Below are positions 59,711-64,000 of a stretch of DNA of 64,000 nucleotides, in pieces. The notes beneath the pieces were generated by a model that saw only the letters and a program-made list of their open reading frames with translations, was not told the origin of the DNA and made no database searches. Source of the stretch: Bacteroidota bacterium (GTDB lineage: Bacteria > Bacteroidota > Bacteroidia > AKYH767-A > 2013-40CM-41-45); NCBI GenBank assembly GCA_016721305.1, contig JADKIH010000025.1:62001-126000 (forward strand). The letters run 5' to 3'. Position numbers and translations under genes: made by a program. Every line of letters starts with the position of its first letter. Within the stretch, counting starts at the first letter, position 1.

Positions 59711-61664
59711 ATGAAAACACGGCTAAGTAGTATTTTCCTTTTTCTATTAATTCTGTCGGCGCCTGCGTTTGCGGGGAAGATTGACAGTCTGACAAAAATT
59801 ATCAGCACAGCTTCGGAAGATACGGCTAAGGTTAGCTTGCTGAATCAGCTGAGCAAATCTTACTTCGCTACCGACCCGGATAAGGCAATTGAGATTGGAA
59901 AAGAAGCACAGGCACTTGCCGAAAAACTCAAGTACAAACCGGCATTAGCTATCGCTTTGAAGCAAATTGGGATTGGTTATTACATGCAGGGGAAATATCT
60001 CGAAACACTCGATTATTGGGAGCAATCGCTTCAAGTGTTCGAGGAGCTTGATGATAAAAATGGTCAGTCAAACATTTTAAATAATATCGGTTCCGTTTAT
60101 TACGATCAGCTCGATTTCGAAAAAGCGCTTGATCACTATTTGCAGGCATTGCGACTTGCAGAGTTGACTCGTGAAAAACTGAGAATGGCCAGCGTTATTG
60201 GAAATATCGGTAACGTATATGCGAACAAAGAAAAGCGTACAACCTGGGATAAAGCCATCGAATATTACAAAAGCGGATTGAATATCGGCATTGAGTTAAA
60301 AACCAACAGTGCTCTCAAATGCCCGCCGGAGGATGCTAATCAGATTATCGGAACAATGACGGTAGGGATCGGCGAGGTTTACATGAATAAAGGTGATTAC
60401 AAATCGGCACTCGATTACTTTGAACAATCGCTCAAAGTGTACGAAGGCACCGAAGCTGCTCCTTATTCGCTGAACGATATCGGTAAGATTTACACTCTGC
60501 AAAATCAGCCGGAGAAAGCAATCGAGTATCATCAGAAAGCATATGATCAGGCTATAAGCATGGACTTACAGCTCGACATGGCTCAATCGCTTATTGGACT
60601 TGCAAAAGCTAAAGAAGTGCAAGGCAATTTAAAAGAAGCTGTGAAAAATTATCTCGATGCAGAGAAAATTTCTGCCGAAGTAGGTTTTCAGGATGAGTTG
60701 AAATTCTCGTACGAAGGTTTGGCAAAGAGCTATTCAAAAATACCTGACTATCAAAAGGCTTTCAAATATCAGAGCTTATTATCGACGTTAAAAGACAGCT
60801 TGTACAATATTGCCACGGATAAGAAAGTTGCCAGTCTCCAATTTGACTTCGACATTAGTAAGAAACAAGGACAGATCGATTTGCTCACGAAAGATCAGGC
60901 CCTGAAAGAAGCTGACTTGCGTCGACAAAAAATTATCAAGAATGCAACGATTGGCGGATTAGCTGTTGTCTTGCTTTTCTTACTAGTAGTTTTCCGTCAA
61001 AAAGAAAAAGATTACTGAAGAGAAAAAACGCAGCGACGAATTATTGCTAAACATCTTGCCGGAAGAAACTGCCGAAGAGTTGAAAGCAACAGGCACTGCA
61101 AAAGCAAAGAGCTTCGATATGGTAACGGTGATGTTCACCGACTTCAAAAACTTTACACAGGCGAGCGAGAAATTGACGCCGGAAGAATTGGTGCATGAAA
61201 TCAATTACTGTTATAGCGAGTTTGATAAGATCATCACGAAGTACAATATCGAAAAGATAAAAACCATCGGCGACAGTTATATGTGCGCCGGCGGATTACC
61301 GGTGACCAATGCGACGCATCCGGAAGATGTAATCAAGGCAGGTTTGGAAATGCAGGATTTCATTATTCGTCACAAAGAAGAACGAATCAAATTAGATCAG
61401 CCGTACTTTGATTTACGACTGGGAGTTCACACAGGTCCGGTCGTTGCCGGAATTGTCGGCATCAAAAAATTCGCGTACGACATCTGGGGCGACACGGTAA
61501 ATACGGCGTCACGAATGGAAAGCAGCGGAGCAATCGGCAAAGTAAACATATCAGGAACGACGTATGAAATTGTGAAAGATAAATTCATCTTTACTCATCG
61601 CGGGAAGATTGAGGCGAAGAATAAGGGGCAGATAGATATGTATTTTGTGGAGGGGATTGCGTAG
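59711..61664 (+). CDS. TPR sensor with class III adenylate/guanylate cyclase domain, frame break near 61003
   Basis: Signal peptide (SSIFLFLLILSAPAFAG), about six tetratricopeptide repeats (residues 45-350, e.g. NNIGSVYYDQLDFEKALDHY), a coiled coil and membrane helix (ATIGGLAVVLLFLLVVF), then a class III cyclase domain. The metal Asp is in VTVMFTDFKNFTQ, the second in TIGDSYMCAGGLP, and the transition-state region is DIWGDTVNTASRMES. The frame changes in the A-rich stretch at 60999-61009. Removing one A gives one protein of about 650 residues with KKITEEKKRSDELLLNILPE as the usual linker. It would make a cyclic nucleotide in response to a periplasmic signal. cAMP versus cGMP cannot be settled by eye. 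Confidence 0.87.
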
Positions 61665-61685
61665 AGACTTGTTTCCCGCGGAAAG

Positions 61686-61758
61686 CGCAGAAATTAGTAG
61701 AAATCGCAGAATGACTTGTGGTCTTCTTGTGGACCTTGTGAACTTGTGGTGAAAAAAT
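61686..61758. repeat. Partial repeat words (CGCAGAAAT and CTTGTGGACC types)
   Basis: GCGCAGAAATTAGTAGAAAT is related to the complement of 24616-24650, and CTTGTGGACCTTGTGAACTTG resembles one arm of the CACGAG hairpins. It lies in the convergent gap between the cyclase and HD genes. Confidence 0.5.
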
Positions 61759-61782
61759 TTCCCACGGAAAGCACGGAAAAAA

Positions 61783-62412
61783 TTAGCTCACCAGCTTCCT
61801 AACCTTCTCCAAATGCTCCTGCTTCTTCTCCTCACGCGTACTCAAAGCAGTCTTCGTAAAGTAGTGATGCGAGGTAAGGAAATTAATTTGCAGACGATTC
61901 CACTCCTGCTCTTTTGAAACAACACCTCTTATTTGTAATTCTCTGAAAAGCTTTCCTCCGATTTCAAAAAAGTCGTCGCGGCCAAGATAGTCGAGGTCGG
62001 CATCGCAGATGATTTCTTCCATCTTACCTGCCGGCTTGTGCGGATATTTTGTCGCGCGAATCATTCCGCAGATTTTCGCCACTTCAAATTTTTCGAAGCC
62101 GAAGCCGGGCAATTCCTTCTCTGCCATGTCGCAGCCATACTCTTCATGATTCTTCGGATCGATAATAAATCCGGAATCATGATACAGAACTGCTACGCGT
62201 AACAATTCCATTTCGTCCTCAGACAAACCCTCTGCTGCACCAATACGTTCAGCTGCACTCAATACATCGAGCACGTGATCGTATCCGTGATAATATAATT
62301 TCTCCGACAATCCATTGCGGAGTTTTTCAAGCGCAAATATTTTGACTTTTTCGTAGCGACTCATTGGGGTACTCACTAAAAAATTGTTTTCAGATTTAGT
62401 TTCCTGTTGCAT
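61783..62412 (-). CDS. HD-domain metal-dependent phosphohydrolase
   Basis: About 209 residues from MQQETKSENNF; a start at MSRYEKVKIF (62364) is also possible. Metal ligands of the HD superfamily are visible: HGYDHVLDVLSAAERI (first His), VAVLYHDSGFI (HD pair), HEEYGCDMA (His) and ICDADLDYLGRDDFF (late Asp). The substrate is unknown; nucleotide or cyclic-nucleotide phosphodiesters are plausible for the family. The 62412 start overlaps the end of the upstream kinase gene by 17 bp, so the two are probably one operon. The convergent neighbour is a nucleotide cyclase. Confidence 0.83.
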   Translation of the reverse strand: MQQETKSENNFLVSTPMSRYEKVKIFALEKLRNGLSEKLYYHGYDHVLDVLSAAERIGAAEGLSEDEMELLRVAVLYHDSGFIIDPKNHEEYGCDMAEKELPGFGFEKFEVAKICGMIRATKYPHKPAGKMEEIICDADLDYLGRDDFFEIGGKLFRELQIRGVVSKEQEWNRLQINFLTSHHYFTKTALSTREEKKQEHLEKVRKLVS

Positions 62413-64000
62413 TGCGAATGATTTTCTCACGCAAAATTTCATGCGTGAAAGGTTTCATCATATAATCGTTCATTCCGACCTCCGTACACTTATCGATCTC
62501 TTCTTTGGTAACATTCGCCGTCATCGCACAGATTCGAACACTTCTTTTAGGTTCGGAGAGAGAACTTCGGATCTGACGCGTTGCCTCGTAGCCATCCATT
62601 TCCGGCATTTGAATATCCATGAAGAGGAAAGCGTAATCATCCTTTTGAAGCATCTCAATGGCAACTTTTCCATTCTCAGCGACGTCGACCTGAATATCAG
62701 GGAAGATGTCGTTGATCGTATCGACAGCCACCATTTGATTGAACTGATTATCTTCAACCAATAGAATCTTCTTTCCTTTTAACGAAGCGACATCGTCGAA
62801 ATTGTCGAGCTTCTCCTCTGCCGGCTTATCCGTTTTCTTGTAATCGATGATGAAATAAAATTCCGATCCTTCACCGACGACGCTATTTACTTTCAATTCG
62901 CCTCCGTGCATTTCGACGAGCTGCTTGGAGATGGTAAGGCCTAATCCTGTACCGCCGAACTTACGAGTCGTATCCGACGAAGCCTGACCGAAGCTTTCGA
63001 AAATCGTATCGATTTTATCGGCCGGGATTCCGATTCCTGAGTCGTGCACACCGACGCGAATAGAGTAAGTATCGCCAACAACTTTATCGACGCCAACGGT
63101 AATTTTCACTCCGCCTTTTCGGTAAACTTAATGGCATTACCGGCGAGATTCATGATCACCTGAGTGATACGCGTTTCATCGCCCATTACAAATTCAGGAA
63201 CATCGGGAGAAATAATTTCCTCCATAGCAATCCCTTTCTCCTCTGCTTTCAGACTGAGAATGGTTTGAATATTTTTTATCGCAGCAACAAAAGGAAACGG
63301 AACTTTTTCCAATTCCATTTTTCCTGATTCAATTTTTGCGAGATCGAGGATGTCGTTAATAATGACGAGCAAATTGGCACCGCTCTTTTTAATAACACCG
63401 AGATATTTTTCCTGCAATTCGTTAAGCGGTGATTTGAGCAACAAATTCGTAAGACCGACAATGGCATTCATCGGCGTCCGAATTTCATGACTCATATTTG
63501 CGAGGAACTGCTGACGAAATTTTTGAGTTTCGATCAGATTGTCGCGCGTCACTTCGAGCTCGGCATTGGTAGCACGTAATTCGGCAGTACGCTCGTTCAC
63601 CAGATCTTCGAGTTTTTGTTCGCGGGCATGAGCTTCTTTTAAGGCAAGCTCATTGGACGCGCGAAGACGTTGGTGATTGATCGTAAAAATATTGAAGACA
63701 AGGCCGGGATGCAGAATCGCCAGCTTGTAGAAAATTTCTCTTTTGATTTCGAGAACCGTCAGATCCGTAAGTGCGACAATCGTAGCCGTTGCCGAAGCAT
63801 TAGCCAGGAAGCTTTCGCCGAGGATACTGAGTGAGCCGAGTCGGGCCAGAAGGACATGTTCGTTATAAATACCCACTTCCCCTTCGCTTACGATGATGAG
63901 GGCGGCCGGAACGGAGCCCTTTTCTATCAAAATATCGCCGGTTTTGTAGGTTTTTACCTCCGATTGGCCCAAAATATCATTTACAACCTTTTCCTCCAGA
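62396..64000 (-). CDS. Hybrid histidine kinase with cyclic-nucleotide-binding-like domain, N-terminus beyond the window
   Basis: The visible protein starts inside a beta-roll of the cyclic-nucleotide-binding type (YKTGDILIEKGSVPAALIIV ... LGSLSILGESFLANASATAT), then a coiled coil, a HisKA domain (FLANMSHEIRTPMNAIVGL, phosphoacceptor His), an HATPase domain (NLAGNAIKFTEK; DSGIGIPADKI; GGTGLGLTISKQLVEMHGG) and a receiver domain (ILLVEDNQFNQ; phosphoacceptor Asp in FLFMDIQMPEMDGY; Lys in YMMKPF). One missing base in the TTTT at 63116-63119 breaks the frame between the two parts of the ATPase domain; restoring it gives FTEKGGVKITVGVD. The gene runs off the window at 64000. It is followed by the HD hydrolase in the same operon and faces a nucleotide cyclase gene. 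Confidence 0.88.

Overview
The window is a chromosomal segment (roughly 40% G+C by eye) from a member of the Bacteroidota. The signs are: several secreted proteins ending in type IX secretion (T9SS) sorting domains with a YPNP-type motif; promoters of the Bacteroidota form (TTG/TTTG, about 20 bp, then TAnnTTTG) upstream of sodA, a lipoprotein gene and a Crp/Fnr gene; an ars cluster of the arsR, DUF6428, arsC type; and a SiaB/SiaC/SiaA-like partner-switching module. The order or genus cannot be fixed from the sequence. No rRNA, CRISPR array, phage or intact transposase was seen. The only tRNA found is tRNA-Leu(CAA).

Layout. 1-9 kb (minus strand): partial AsmA-like protein, a four-unit tandem array derived from the sodA 3' end, sodA, a PAP2 phosphatase coupled to a CtpA-type protease, dCMP deaminase, and a TPR glycosyltransferase. 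9.2-18.4 kb: a lipoprotein, a large ABCG-like transporter with a TerB-like N-terminus, the divergent siaBC / siaA signalling module, a coiled-coil lipoprotein and a beta-lactamase-fold serine hydrolase. 18.6-24.5 kb: a 1964-residue secreted multidomain protein with a nuclease-like domain. 24.8-28.2 kb: tRNA-Leu, then a small accessory segment of two decayed genes bracketed by two IS21-type terminal remnants. 28.4-47.7 kb: a fatty-acid desaturase and a run of secreted proteins (LamG/discoidin, EF-hand-ended, multicopper oxidase, PCMD-like, M4 metallopeptidase), interrupted by a small-alarmone-hydrolase / histidine-phosphatase operon, a second four-unit tandem array and a pseudouridine synthase. 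47.8-51.7 kb: YceI, a Crp/Fnr regulator, the ars cluster and a CAP-domain lipoprotein. 52.3-59.4 kb: a 2370-residue T9SS protein combining Ig-like repeats, a subtilase-fold domain with non-canonical catalytic positions, a GRAIVN peptide repeat and MBG domains. 59.7-64 kb: a TPR-class III nucleotide cyclase facing an HD phosphohydrolase and a hybrid histidine kinase with a cyclic-nucleotide-binding-like domain, a plausible cyclic-nucleotide signalling set.

Two window-wide themes stand out. (1) About twenty apparent frame breaks interrupt recognisable genes. Most are one-base losses in homopolymers, and they are densest between 25 and 40 kb, so many are probably sequencing errors. I give the reconstructed full gene spans rather than the fragments. 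(2) Intergenic gaps are filled by an unusual repeat class: 7- or 8-bp periodic stretches (GGTTCAA, GGGTTGC, AGTAAGT, GATTAGCT types), often followed by their own reverse complement so that the whole gap can fold into a hairpin. At 59.5 kb these arms are nested around a second hairpin family built from CACGAG-like words. This is the best candidate here for something poorly described.
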